A stretch of 64,000 nt of DNA from Asterias amurensis. Taxonomy: Eukaryota > Echinodermata > Asteroidea > Forcipulatida > Asteriidae. The notes beneath the pieces were generated by a model. That model searched no databases and was not told the DNA's origin. It was given only the letters and a program-made list of their open reading frames with translations. The stretch spans positions 12,690,512 to 12,754,511 of the forward strand of contig NC_092665.1 of NCBI RefSeq assembly GCF_032118995.1, written 5' to 3'. Each line of letters starts with the position of its first letter. The first letter of the stretch is position 1. The position numbers were made by a program, and so were the translations under genes. This document shows, one piece after another, positions 41,047-62,300 of the stretch.

Positions 41047-42246
41047 TCTCGCCAAGTTGTATCCTCGCGATCTGTATTTTTTTTCTCGCGAGGCCAAAAT
41101 TCACCGTTCGAAAACAGTGAAAAGGCCACTATTTCCTTTTGGCTCCGATGACCGATTGAACTTATCCCTTCACAGAATTTCTTTTTTTCATTTTGTTGAA
41201 TCCCACTTATAAGTGCATAATAGGAGCCTATACGCCCACGCCCATTGTTTATTGCCAATGCACTCACGCAAATTTTACATTTTTATTGCGCGAGCGAGGC
41301 AAATTCAAGGTTTGAAAATGGAATCCCACTGGCTCATCAGGATGCACTTAAATGTTCACAGGTTTGTTGTTTCATTTTTCGGGAGTCCAAAATTGCAGAA
41401 TTTTGTGGATAGGCCCTAATACGCCTATAATTTATACGCCTATTGTTCATGCGGCTTATAGTCGGACTAGTTACGAAATGGGAACAACCTTATTATTCAA
41501 GGTTGGTTTGATTCATTCAGACATGATATTAGTGTGGGCATATAATGTTTCACTTTGTCCACGTTCTGCTACACTGAATTCAATACATACATTGTACACG
41601 GCCGGATACACCCATCCGGATTGTTGATGGGGATACCAGCTGTTGCAGTGCACTAGCCAAGGATGACCAGCAAGTTGACTGGTCCCCTGATTATGGTTTA
41701 TTTTATCTGAATAAAAGAAACAACCAAACAGGTCGATACATTCAAATTTACAAAGTTGTTACGGTGTCCGCACGAGCCTTGAAGTGTGACGTCATAAGAT
41801 AAGATAAGATAAGATAAGATGATATAAGAACTTTATTATCCCTCAATGGGGAAATTAAAAAATCATTATTTTTTCTTGAATTAAAAGTGACACCATTCAT
41901 CCATCGCTTCATAATGTTAATTTATGAAATGCTGGCTGTTTTAATTAAATTGGCCGTTTTACTAAAGCGCTTAACCCACCAGTGACATCAAAGAATGCCG
42001 CGCGGAAAGTATGACCACAGTTCAGCGTGTTGCTGGAAATTCTGTGTCCCCCGCCGCCCGGCCCCTCTTGAATCGAAGTTTGACGTCTTGCTGTCAATGG
42101 GGGCGCTATTTCTGTCAAATGTTTCAACAGTTGAGGGCGCACTCTCTGTAAAGTTCTTTCATTTTGTCATGAGATTGCATGTGTTTTGGAAGTTAACATT
42201 TTCGTGAAAAATTCCGACCGAATATTGTTCGTTTCAGTGATCCACG
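41047..42246. other. Region upstream of the DDX19 gene
   Basis: No gene recognised. A short (AAGAT)n run lies at 41798-41822. The last 250 bp holds several GGGCGC boxes (GGGGGCGCTATTT, GAGGGCGCACTC), consistent with a TATA-less housekeeping promoter and 5' UTR. Confidence 0.4.
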
Positions 42247-51572
<9,326 letters not shown>

Positions 51573-52125
51573 TACAAGAAAGAGTGAACATCGTCAAAGT
51601 CGGACAACTGTCTGGACTAATCTCAAGACACTTTACAGTATCTTGAAAAGTACTGTGATCATATATGTTTGTAGTCACTTTGTGATGGACTCTCCCATAA
51701 ACTGTTAGTACTTTTTTTATATGATTTTTTTTTTAACCTTACGAAAAAAGGGTGTTATTTCGCTACTCAGCGTATTCTTCTTTTGTCTGGATCTATTCAA
51801 TTTGAAGAATATGTTACACCTTGGTCAAATGTACGCGTGTCCTTGCGAAAATGATAGAGGAAATCGGGAGTTTTTAAGGAGTAGGTCATTGACTTTTTTT
51901 TCCTTTTTTTTCTATTGATCTCTACTCGCCTTTAGATTTTCTTGAAAGAAGCGAATCTTCCATCACTGAGTTGAAAGATTCAGCTCTTGGGTTGACCAAG
52001 AAAAGTTGGGCTTGAACCTTTGAACCTCCCACTGATTCTGCCGGATGTTCCCTGAAAAAAAAAAACCTGAATCTTTCCGTGTTCTGATGAACAAATTTGA
52101 AATCTCCCTGATTATGGAAACTTTT

Positions 52126-52325
52126 GTCAAATGTTTGACTCCCATAAATGGCCGACCGTGTTAGTTCGCAAAGTAAAAGGAAAACCACGCAATTTAGAGG
52201 CAAATTTGTGTGGATCATTGTATTCTACTTTTAAAACATCTTTCCAACCATATGCATCTTATAACAAACGGTTACAAATGCTTCTTATAGACCAACTCGT
52301 CCGATCCAAGGCAACGTGCTCCTTT
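52126..52325 (+). mobile_element. Half of MITE family F
   Basis: Starts at the element centre (TTTGACTCCCATAAATGGCC) and runs out along one arm to CCGATCCAAGGCAACGTG. The other arm is absent. In the probable 3' UTR or flank of DDX19. Confidence 0.7.
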
Positions 52326-52455
52326 AAATTTAGTTCTAAATCTTCCCATGATCGTTGTACAAAATGCAAGATGCATGGCTAGCAGGTCTGAGATTATTGT
52401 ACAGTTTCAGGTTTCATTTTTATAGGATCTTCCTTCTGGAGTCATACAAGTAGCT

Positions 52456-52650
52456 ATTGACCCCTGGCACGCGCGTCACTTGCGGCGACTGATGCCATGC
52501 TCACCATGTTGGTGGTCAATAGGCTGACGTGTAAACGTCGCGTCACCTGAAAATGCGCACTTCACTGAATAACACACGTTGACATTGACCACCAAAATGG
52601 CGCATCCAAGATTATTCTGATGATGACGTCAGGTGAAATGGGTCAATAAC
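52456..52650. mobile_element. MITE family J
   Basis: Second copy of the family at 39515, about 85% alike. Short inverted ends TATTGACCC and GGGTCAATA are clear here. Confidence 0.75.
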
Positions 52651-52704
52651 ATCACGAAAAATGGATTTAGATTATTACATGTTGGCCTCGATGAAACTTT
52701 CATA

Positions 52705-52710
52705 AATAAA
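52705..52710 (+). promoter_or_regulatory. Candidate poly(A) signal for DDX19
   Basis: AATAAA about 1.1 kb after the stop codon. If used, the 3' UTR would contain the family F half and the family J MITE. Confidence 0.35.
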
Positions 52711-52750
52711 GAACTTCTTAATGTACTGAACAGGCAAACTTAGGTGATCG

Positions 52751-53288
52751 TTAAAGGGACACACCGGCTCACCGTTTACGCAATGTAGGGGTGTAGAATC
52801 ATAAATAATGTTTTTATAGATAGTTGCTATAAAAAAAATCATCAAAATGTCACGAATTTAGCGAAAAATTATTTTAAAAAACCAAAGCGGCCAAATAACA
52901 AGCTTCCGTTACACGGACTCTTTGAATGTGAATCTTACGTTAGATTTTTCACCATTATTTACATTTTGTAGCGATAATTTGAATACATGATCTTTTTCGG
53001 CAATTATTCGTAAATAATTTTGTAAAAAAAAGATTTAAATTTGGTTAAGTAAGTTACTTTTAGACGGCTGAAAGTAAAACTAGCCCGGAAGGTCACGTGA
53101 TTGTTTGTACCACTTTTTGGTTAGAACAATCACGCGACCTGCGTTTTTGTCTTAAAATGCTCAAAAACGGCTAAATTTGATGATTTTTTTTAAGGACTGT
53201 TCTTCTTTATTCCTGGAAGACCGTTGAAGTCATATCTTAGTCTATTTTGTAGCCCAAATAGCCCAATTCGGCCGGTGTGTCCCTTTAA
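52751..53288. mobile_element. TTAA-bounded MITE family G
   Basis: 538 bp from TTAAAGGGACACACCGGC to GCCGGTGTGTCCCTTTAA: inverted ends of 18 bp, perfect, with TTAA at both sides. Interior AT-rich with a GGTCACGTGATTGTT / AACAATCACGCGACC hairpin at 53091-53138. No coding. Only copy in the window. Confidence 0.85.
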
Positions 53289-55100
53289 GTCGTGGATGAT
53301 TTAAAATGACTGTTTTCTGAAATGCTTACCTTTTATATGTCCACATTGTGGAGGAGGGAAAAATAGTCTTATGTTAAGAAAACTTTTACTCGTAGAAATG
53401 ATGAGCTTTAAGTTGGTTTTTTTTTTCGAAGATAACCACAAGTGTCTTTTGAAGATGGTACATGAACGTTGTTACTCCAGCACAAAACCCCATTGCCTTC
53501 TTTAAAGGCCAGTTCGTAAGTTGATTTCTCCAGGAGAATGTTGAAAGCTGATAACCATCATCTTCATGGACTTTTGACTGATGCCTCTGTGAAATCTGTC
53601 GGTGAAATTTATTTTGTGCTTTTATACCATCGGTCCATAAGCTGTGCGCAAAAGCTAACTTTATTTTCTAAAATTTTCGAGTGGCAGGCCATTGTGTTAC
53701 CGACTACAAGCAAGCCTTTTTACTATGGGTTTGGTAACTTTCATAGCCACTACACCATTGTACACCACCATAGTGTTCTCGATTGAGTCCAAATGCCAGT
53801 GAAAACATCCGGGGACCAGTGAAAACATCCGGGGACCATTGTATAAGTCGGGCCAGTGATGTGTTTTTAATTGATTTCTCTTCACCTGTAAAGTGACTAT
53901 TTCACCACTTATGATTAAACAAGCCACTGTTCCAGACATTGTCAAACAAGTCTGACACACAAATAGCTTTTTTTTTGGGGGGGGGGTGGGGGGGAAAGGA
54001 ATAGGATCGGGGTCCTGTGTAACATCAAGCCCCATTTCCTCGCTCACAAACACTTGGAGTTTACGTACTACAGTGTATGGGAAAGTACCTGTTTTTTATG
54101 TAAAGATTACTTTGCTATTGTTTTGTTTTTTAAGACGGAATGGGTCGCACCCGTTTCAGACAGACGCTCAACCGACAGTTGTGCTGAACCAAATTCCGAA
54201 TTAAGTACATGAAAAGTTTGGCATCTGACACAGTTAGGAGCAACTGGCAACGCGCTACAAGTCAAAAGAACGCCTTGGTTTCATTTTCAGACATCGATCT
54301 TTGTCATGAGATGAACCTAATGTTAAAGACAGTGGACACTACTGGTAATTGTCAAAGACTAGTCTTCACAGTCAACCTAGAGGTGCCCCTAATCTGTTTG
54401 GTTCGTCGCGACTCTGTCGCGCCTGTCTTAAACAGGTGTAAGGTAGTTTATGTTGGGGGAGGAAAACAGAAAAAGCAATGGGGTGGGGGGAGAATACAAG
54501 ACTCTACATTTTTTTAGTATGTATGAACGAGATCCGACGAAGTGTTACATGTAATACTGTTCTCTGTTGTTGTCCAAGCAATTAAACATGAGAAGTGTTC
54601 AGGACTTGATGACTTAGAGTCGCCATTTATTGAAATTATTGCCACATTTTTTCACACCATTCTCTACCCTGTCACATCTACGTACACATGTTTAAAATAT
54701 ATTTTTTTTAAAGTTTACAATAGTTTTTGCATTAAGTTGCATGCCTGCTGTGGTCCTGTTGCCTTACTGTTTACATTCAGGGCAATGAATCCAGTTCTGT
54801 ATGTTTTGCCGAAACTATCAAATCAAACATTTTCTTTGTGCTTGTTTTTGTATTTTTTGTACCAGCTAAAAACTGCCGTATAGTTTACATTGCTGCGACT
54901 GGTGCCTTGCACTTTTTTGACCGAGATTTGTTATGCAATGTCTGTTTTAAAACAGCTTCACAAGTTTCTATACAGTTATACATGTACCCTGTAATATGCA
55001 CACATTTAAAGTACTACTAAAATTACAACTGTACAACTGAATTCATCAACCACATCTGTCTAACTACAGGATTGCCTGTAGACATAGAACACACAAACGC
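53289..55100. other. Gene-free stretch between DDX19 and SCLY
   Basis: A family A left-end fragment lies at 54323-54375 (TTAAAGACAGTGGACACTAC). A 20-bp tandem duplication (CCAGTGAAAACATCCGGGGA) occurs at 53798-53836. Open frames up to 118 codons here show no domain or codon bias I can recognise. Confidence 0.5.
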
Positions 55101-55103
55101 TTG

Positions 55104-55486
55104 AAGGAACACGTTGCCTTGGATCGCACGAGTTGGTCTTTAAAAAGCGTTTGTAACCGTTTTTTATAAAATGCATATGGTTAGAAAGATGTTTTAAAAG
55201 TAGAATACAATGATCCACACAAATTTGCCCCGAAGTTGTGCGGTTTTCCTTTTATTTTGCGAACTAACACGGTTGGCCATTTATGGGAGTCAACAATTTG
55301 ACTCCCATAAATGGCCCATCTTGTTAGTCAACGAGGTAAAAGGAAAACCGTGCAATTTTAAGGCATGTTTGTGTGGATTATTGTATTCTACTTTTACATC
55401 TTTCCACCAATATGCATTTTATAACAACCGGTTACGAACGCTTTTCAAAGACCAACACGACCGATCCAAGGCAACGTGTTCCTTTA
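55104..55486. mobile_element. Long-hairpin MITE family F, complete
   Basis: About 383 bp with two arms: GAAGGAACACGTTGCCTTGG at the left and CCAAGGCAACGTGTTCCTTT at the right. The centre is TGGGAGTCAACAATTTGACTCCCA. Arms pair along almost the full length. Confidence 0.85.
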
Positions 55487-55797
55487 AATGCCTATCTACA
55501 GGAAAAACCCACATTGACCCCCTTGCATGACGCACAGCACACTTACATTCTGTCATGTATGTAGGTAGTCAGATAAAGCCTAACTATCATGTGGTTTAAT
55601 TCAAGCGGCAGTATATGCATATATTTCTGAATGTGGCTGTCACTAGTAGACTTCATTTTGTGTTTTGTACGCACAAAATTTTTGTTTTGTGGCTAATCAG
55701 TTTTAAGTTTTGATTACATGTGTTCAGTTACAGACTTCATTTTCTGGCAGTACTTTTTAAAAGCTAGTACATGTACATTGGACACATTGATCCCAGC

Positions 55798-56307
55798 TGC
55801 ATTAGATACTGAAGTTTGTCCCTCTGACCATACATGCTCCATGGTCTAAAGGTGCGCCACTTATATAATTTGGACAGTGTTGTACATGCTCAGTACACTA
55901 GTAGCCTACTGTGCTGTCATTGACTTCAACTATTTGTTACAAAACGTGCATTGGATGCTTAAGTTTTGTCCGTCTGACGGTGCGTCACTTTTATAATTTG
56001 GACAGTATAGTACATGCTCACACACTGTACTGTACTGTCGTTGACTTCAGTTTCTGGTTACAAAACATGCATTTGATGCTGAAGTTTGTCCGTCTGACGG
56101 TGCGCCACTTTTACAATTTGGACAGTGTAGTGCATGCTCATTACACTGACTGTACTGTCAATGACTTCACTACTGGTTAAAAATATGCATTGCATGCTGA
56201 TCGTTTGTCCGTCTGACGGACCGCCACTTTTATAATTTGGACAGTGTAGTACATGCTCAATACAGTGTACTGTACTTTCATCGACTTCAACTATGTGTTA
56301 CTAAACA
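55798..56307 (+). repeat. Minisatellite, four units of about 118-149 bp
   Basis: Units start at 55798, 55947, 56068 and 56186, each beginning TGCATT and containing TTTGTCCGTCTGACGG, CGCCACTTTTATAATTTGG, ACAGTGTAGTACATGCTCA and a TGACTTCA segment. The first is longer and more diverged. The array ends 28 bp from the SCLY stop codon, within its probable 3' UTR. Confidence 0.85.
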
Positions 56308-56335
56308 TGCATAAAACGGCAGCTGCAAAGTTCCA

Positions 56336-59300
56336 TTAATCTAGTTCGTTTAGTAGCCCATCTATCCCTTGTTTGATATCGTCGACAACTCTGTCTATGT
56401 CGTCTCTTGTAGTGTGACGTCCGACACTAAGCCTTAGTGCATTCGCTGCAATATCTGATGGCACTCCCACTGCTAGCAGTATGTGAGACGGCCTGAAATA
56501 ACCATAAAACCAATTGATATTATTAGTCAAAGATACAAATCAGTTAAAGGTATAGGGTCAATACTCCAAAAATTAATGACCAAATAATACTTAGTTAAGC
56601 TGTTGATAGTATAAACTTTTTTGGGAAAGGATTCTTTTTGAAGTAATGTGGTTTGGTCCTGGGAACAATTCATTCTCAGATTTGTGAGGGTAAATGTTCA
56701 TGAATGATGTGGCCAGAGATGCAGTTTGTACCTGCTACCACCTCGCTAAACACTGCAACGGGTTTTGTTTGCTGTTTGAGGTAAGGGCTTGAACCCCTCC
56801 CTTCGGTCGGGCCACTGAGAACCATTGCTGTGATGGTAGAATTTGGCAGCCCTCGTTATATGTCATGGTTTCTCCAACATGAGAAGCTATAGTGACTCAA
56901 ATTTAAAACTCACTTGCATTGAGACTCGGAATGACAAGCTGCTCCTACACTCGCCTGTAGAACATTCACCCTCTCTAGTACTTTATAACCTGTAAACGCA
57001 GATATAAAAAGAACAGCCTTTAAAACAAATGTGCATCGTATGTCTGTTAAAAACCAAGCGATATTCAAAGCTTTGCATGGGTGGAACGTTTGAAAAACTA
57101 TAGTCTTAAACTTACACCAAGCTAAATCAATCACGAGAACAGTCTCGGCCCTAACAGGTACCCATTTACTCCTGGGTGAAGGGAATCAATTATAGTTTTT
57201 ATCTTCAAGTAGGCTTGAATCCTTGATTCTGATGGTCGATCCTTCGTATTGTGTGTTATAACTCCGCAGATTGCGCTTCTATAAGCTTTACGCACAACGT
57301 AGGCCTACAGCTTATACATGTATAAGAAGTTGATGTGAATCCAAAAGAGCCTTGTTTGCATCAAATGCTGATCGTCACAAGCATTGCGTGAAGTTTGCTT
57401 GAAGATAAACTCGTTATCACACGCGCTCGTGGATATGGCACGCAGAGCGCTATCATTTTCCCTGTTCCACTCGCGCTTTTGTGATTAAGTTATTAGTTGC
57501 TCAAGGACACAAATGTCTTGACTGGGATTCGAACCCATATCCATGACATCCTAATGACTTGGCCACCAGAGCTTGAGCTCGGTGCATTAGACCACTCGGC
57601 CGTGACATCAAGACGTCTTTGACATACCCATGTCGTCCAAGATCGACTTTATATTTTACACTTACCCTGTATTCCCTCTCCGATTACTGACACATTGCTC
57701 GTATTTGGGATCCTTCTACTTCCAGATGGAAATCTACTGTTGAAATGAACTCGACTTCCAAACGTTTCCTGCAGGAAGAAACACAAGTATCTACAAGTGA
57801 GAAAAGACACCTGCTGTACTTTGGAACTCCATATCTGTATCTTGCTTGTCGTTACAATCTATTCCAGTTTAAAGGCAATGGACACTATTGGTCATGTTGG
57901 TAATTACTCAAAATAATTATCAGCATAAAATCTCACTTGGTAACGAGTAATGGGGAGAGGTTGATAGTATAAAACATTGTGACAAACAGCTCCCTCTGAA
58001 GTGACGTAGTTTTCGAGAAAGAAGTAATTTTCCACGAATTTGATTTCGTGACCTCAAGTTTAGAATTTGAGGTCTCGAAATCAACCATCTGAAAGCACAC
58101 AACTTTGTGTGACAAGGGTGTTTTTTCTTTCATGGTTATCTCGCAACTTTGACAACCAATTGAGCTCAAATTTTCACAGGTTTGTTATTTTATGCATATG
58201 TTGATATACACCAAGTGAGAAGACTGGTCTTTGAAAATTACCGATAGTGTCCAGTGTCTTTAAGAGGAATATGAATATTTAATTTTCGTCCTTTAACTTT
58301 AGACCTATTTGTTCCAAAGGCCATCACTGAGATAATCTACTAGCTTTTTTAAAATAATAATATAGCGCTTTAAGGTTCCACCTATTTCCTCTCTTCTTTC
58401 AACTTTCCTTATTTTGCTTCCAGCCCCAATCCCTTAGTTGGCCTTCTGTTGGGTGGTTTTTCATTCTCAAAGACCCAACTTTTACCTGTAATCTTTCCTC
58501 AAGATAGTCTCGTACTTCTCTCATCTGCTCCTCGTACCTTTCAATGTTCTCGCTCACCAACTCAGCAGCCTAGTCGGACAAACGATCGAGACATTTAATC
58601 TTGTACAAATCAAATGAGAAAGCTCCTTTAAAGAAAGAGGCCAGAACAAAACATCCTTTTCCTCTTGCAACTCACACCTGTAATCTCCATGTAATTCCTT
58701 TTCCAAACAGTGGACTTTTATAATTGGATCATGCACAAACCGGTATTGCTGCTTACTTCCCCAGGCAGATTAACTGCTCACCCAGTATTAAATTTTTAAT
58801 GACCAAAGTAACAGAGCTGACATCTCTTCCTGATTCTGCAGAAAGTTCTCTGAAAGTAAACCCATCCTTCAATGTTCTGTGGAAGTGTCGTGGCCGAGCG
58901 GTTAAGAGCACCAAATTCAAACTCTGGTGTTTCTGAACATTGCTTTGTCCTTCGGATGGGCCGTTGGTCCCAGGGGTTTGCCCCAGTGTCCCTGGCTGTG
59001 GCAGCTGTATGCGCCGAAGCACCTTGTAAACCTTATAAGGTGCTACATAATTGGGTCTCAGAATGCATCTCTGCAATAACCTATCTTTCTGAAAGTTTGT
59101 ATATACTCGGCACCTTGAGTACCTTGTTTGGTAGATGCGTGCGCTATATAAGACTTCGATACTAAGACTTCGATACTAACATATTTGAAAATCTCCCTGA
59201 TAATGGAAACTTGTCCCCCATCAAGTTGAATGCAATTCTAAGTATCTTTCTGATTGTTGTACAGCATCTCACTGATTGCCAGATGCAAATGTTGGAAGCT

Positions 59301-62300
59301 CTGAAGTAATTCAATGTAAACACACCCAGGCCTGATACTCCAAGATGCAAATGTTGGAAGCTCTGAAGTAATTCAATGTAAACACACCCAGGCCTGATAC
59401 TCCCCGGAGGCAACGAGGGCGATTGCCTCCGTGTCCCCTGGTCATTACCTTGGGTACCCTTGAAATGCTCCAGTAAAAATTTGCAATTTCATCATAGGAT
59501 GCCTTTTACCAAGAAAAGAAATGCCTTGGTGCCCTTGCCCTTTCAAAAACGAAGCACACAGGCCTACACACCCACTTCATTGAAAAGGATGTATACTTTC
59601 CGAGTTCTTGTGACCAAACTCGGAAACTCTTGAAAATAGCTTTCCAATTATAAACCGTTCATATTTCATCTTTTGTTTTACCATGAATCATTAGAAGGAA
59701 TCTGTACCTACCTTCCCTAACCCTGCAATCATTCCAGTGTTTTCTGTACTGAAAAGGAGAAAACAATTCTGAAAATTATTCCTCGTTAAACCTAAAAATG
59801 CATCCCCAACCCTTCCTGGTCCAAATCCCTTTTCACACTGCTTATTAATTATCCACATGGAATACTGTAGCCCTGGGGAGGCCCCGAGACCTTCTTTGAC
59901 CCAGGATTTTCTCCTGATTGTAAACTTTAAAAATACCTAAGGGTTTACTGCTTACCCTACTCCGGATCAAGGGTGGTTTATCCCTGGGATTTGCCGGGGC
60001 AGACCAGGGGAAAACCAGGGGTAAAGGGATCATACATGTAGTGTGAAAAGGACGACTAGTATTTCCAGGGGCAACCCCGGGGGAATAGAGAAGTGTGAAA
60101 CTTGCTATACTGTATATGTTCTATGGATAGACTAAATAAGGACTGTACTAGTAAACTGATCATGCTGTATATCAGGGCCCAATTTCAGAAAAAATTTGCT
60201 TAGCACGAAATTTCTTTCTTGATAAAAACTGGATTACCAACCAAATTTCCATTTGTTGCATATTGCTTGTTACTGGTATTCAGCTGTTCGTTTCCTTATC
60301 CTGAAAAATCATGTGGAAATGTGGTTGGTAATCTTCTTTTTTATCAAGGCAAAAATTTCATGCTCAGCAAATTTTTGTGCTAATAAGCAGCTCTATGAAA
60401 TTGGGCCCTTGGGTGGAGTAACGTAATGGTGTTGGATTGAGGATTGAGGATTGAGGATTGACTGTGTACTGTTGAGGATTGAGGATTGAGGATTGACTGT
60501 GTACTGTGTAGATGTATTCACCACATAATATCATATTGCATGCTGGTTTGCCTATCATTGATAACCACAGTAATGATATTGAACGGTCAGACAGTAGGAG
60601 GGTTGACTTCATTGTGTAGATGTAGTCACCAAATGATATTGCAGGATGGCACAGTTTATCTAGCATTAAAAACCACAGTGAATGGTAACAATCGGTCAGA
60701 CAGTGGGGAAGGTTAAAGAGTAAAAAAAGGAAATCTTTTCCCCCATACCCTGGTCTGTAGTTCCTCTCCTGCCCACCTCCATACAGCATCGGGTAGAGGG
60801 GCGTGGTCTTACCTAACCCCCTCACGAAAACCGCTCCAATCCTAGGTCCATAAAACTGCATTTGAATAAAAACACAGTAAGTTTATTGCATCATAGATCC
60901 CACAAGCAGAAATTAGTATTTACAATAACCCGTAATTAGAATACTCAATCTGAGAGACGTTACTTTCAGTAATGCTTCTCAGCTCTAATTTTGGGGGATA
61001 ACCATGACCACATAACTTTTATTCTCAAAATGCTATCGAAAGCTACTGTGACTTCTAAGCAAGTAAGTTTTTATTGCCAAACGTTATCTTCCCTTTAAAG
61101 CCATTATACACTTTCGGAACAGAAAAAAAAATAAAAGTTCACAGATTTACAAATAACTTACAGGGTTTACAGAAGGTAATCATGACAGACTTCTCTTGAA
61201 ATATTATTCCATGAAATGCTTTACTTTTCGAGAAAACTTTAAAACAATTATCAATTCCCGTTGTCGAGAATTACGGATTTATTTTAAACACATGTCATGA
61301 CACGACGAAACGTGCGGAAACAAGGGTGGGTTTTCCCCGTTATTTTCTCCTGACTCCGAAGACCAAAATTTTCACAGGTTTGTTATTTTTATATCAGTTG
61401 TGGTACACGAAGTGTGGGCCTTTGGACAATACTGTTTACCGAAAGTGTCCAATGGCTTTAAAGGCATGACACGATTGGTAGTTACTCAAAATAATTACTA
61501 GCATAAAAACTTACTTGGTAATGAGTGATGGAGAGCTGTTGATAGTAAAAAACATTGTGAGAAATGGCTCCCTCTGAGGGAACATAGTTTTTCAAGAAAG
61601 AATTCATTTTTCGCTTAAATATTTTGAATTTGATTTTGTGACCTCATAATTAGATTTTGAGGTCGCGAAATCAAGCATCTGAAAGCACACAACTTCGTGT
61701 GACAAGGATGTTTTTTTTTCCCATTATTATCTCGCAACTTCGACGACCAATTGAGTTCAAATTTTCACAGGTTTGTTATTTTGTGCATATGTTGAGATAC
61801 AACAAGTGAGAAGACTTGTCTTTGACAATTACAAATGTGTCCTGCCGTCGATTTCACGAAACTCTTCCTAACTTAAGACTAATCTTAGGACTTAGGACGA
61901 GTCCCAACCCTGCACTGTAGCATGCAGACCTTAAGATTAATCCTGAGTTAGATAACTCGAGATAAGACAAGTCCTAACTCTTTGTGAAATCGACCCCAGT
62001 GTCTTTAAGCCTCCTACACTGATGTGTAATAAGTGCTATGTGGTTGGTGTTTCAACTCTCCTCATCAAAACCCCAACCTGCTTATTAGATGCTCACCTTG
62101 TGGCCAACGATAGTCAGGTAGTCAATGCCCAGCTCCTCTACATTCACCTGAATCTTGCCGATAGTCTGAGCTGCGTCTGAGTGGAGAAGGATCCGTGGCA
62201 TTTCTCGTCTCGAATCGCGTTTGATGGCTCGGATCTGGCGGCAAATTTCTGGTATAGGCTTCACGGAAAAACAATTCAGAAAATGCAAAACCTAGTAAGC

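Noticed and set aside
53697-54053. 118-codon minus-strand frame
   Set aside because: Includes a G-run translated as prolines and a duplicated 20-mer; no conserved feature.
57500-57605. tRNA-Leu gene on the minus strand
   Set aside because: Close to tRNA-Leu but acceptor stem pairing is poor and SINE-like sequence continues; listed as SINE S3.
60364-60861. 165-codon minus-strand frame
   Set aside because: Only its first part is real (an SCLY exon ending at 60749); the remainder reads into intron and simple repeats.
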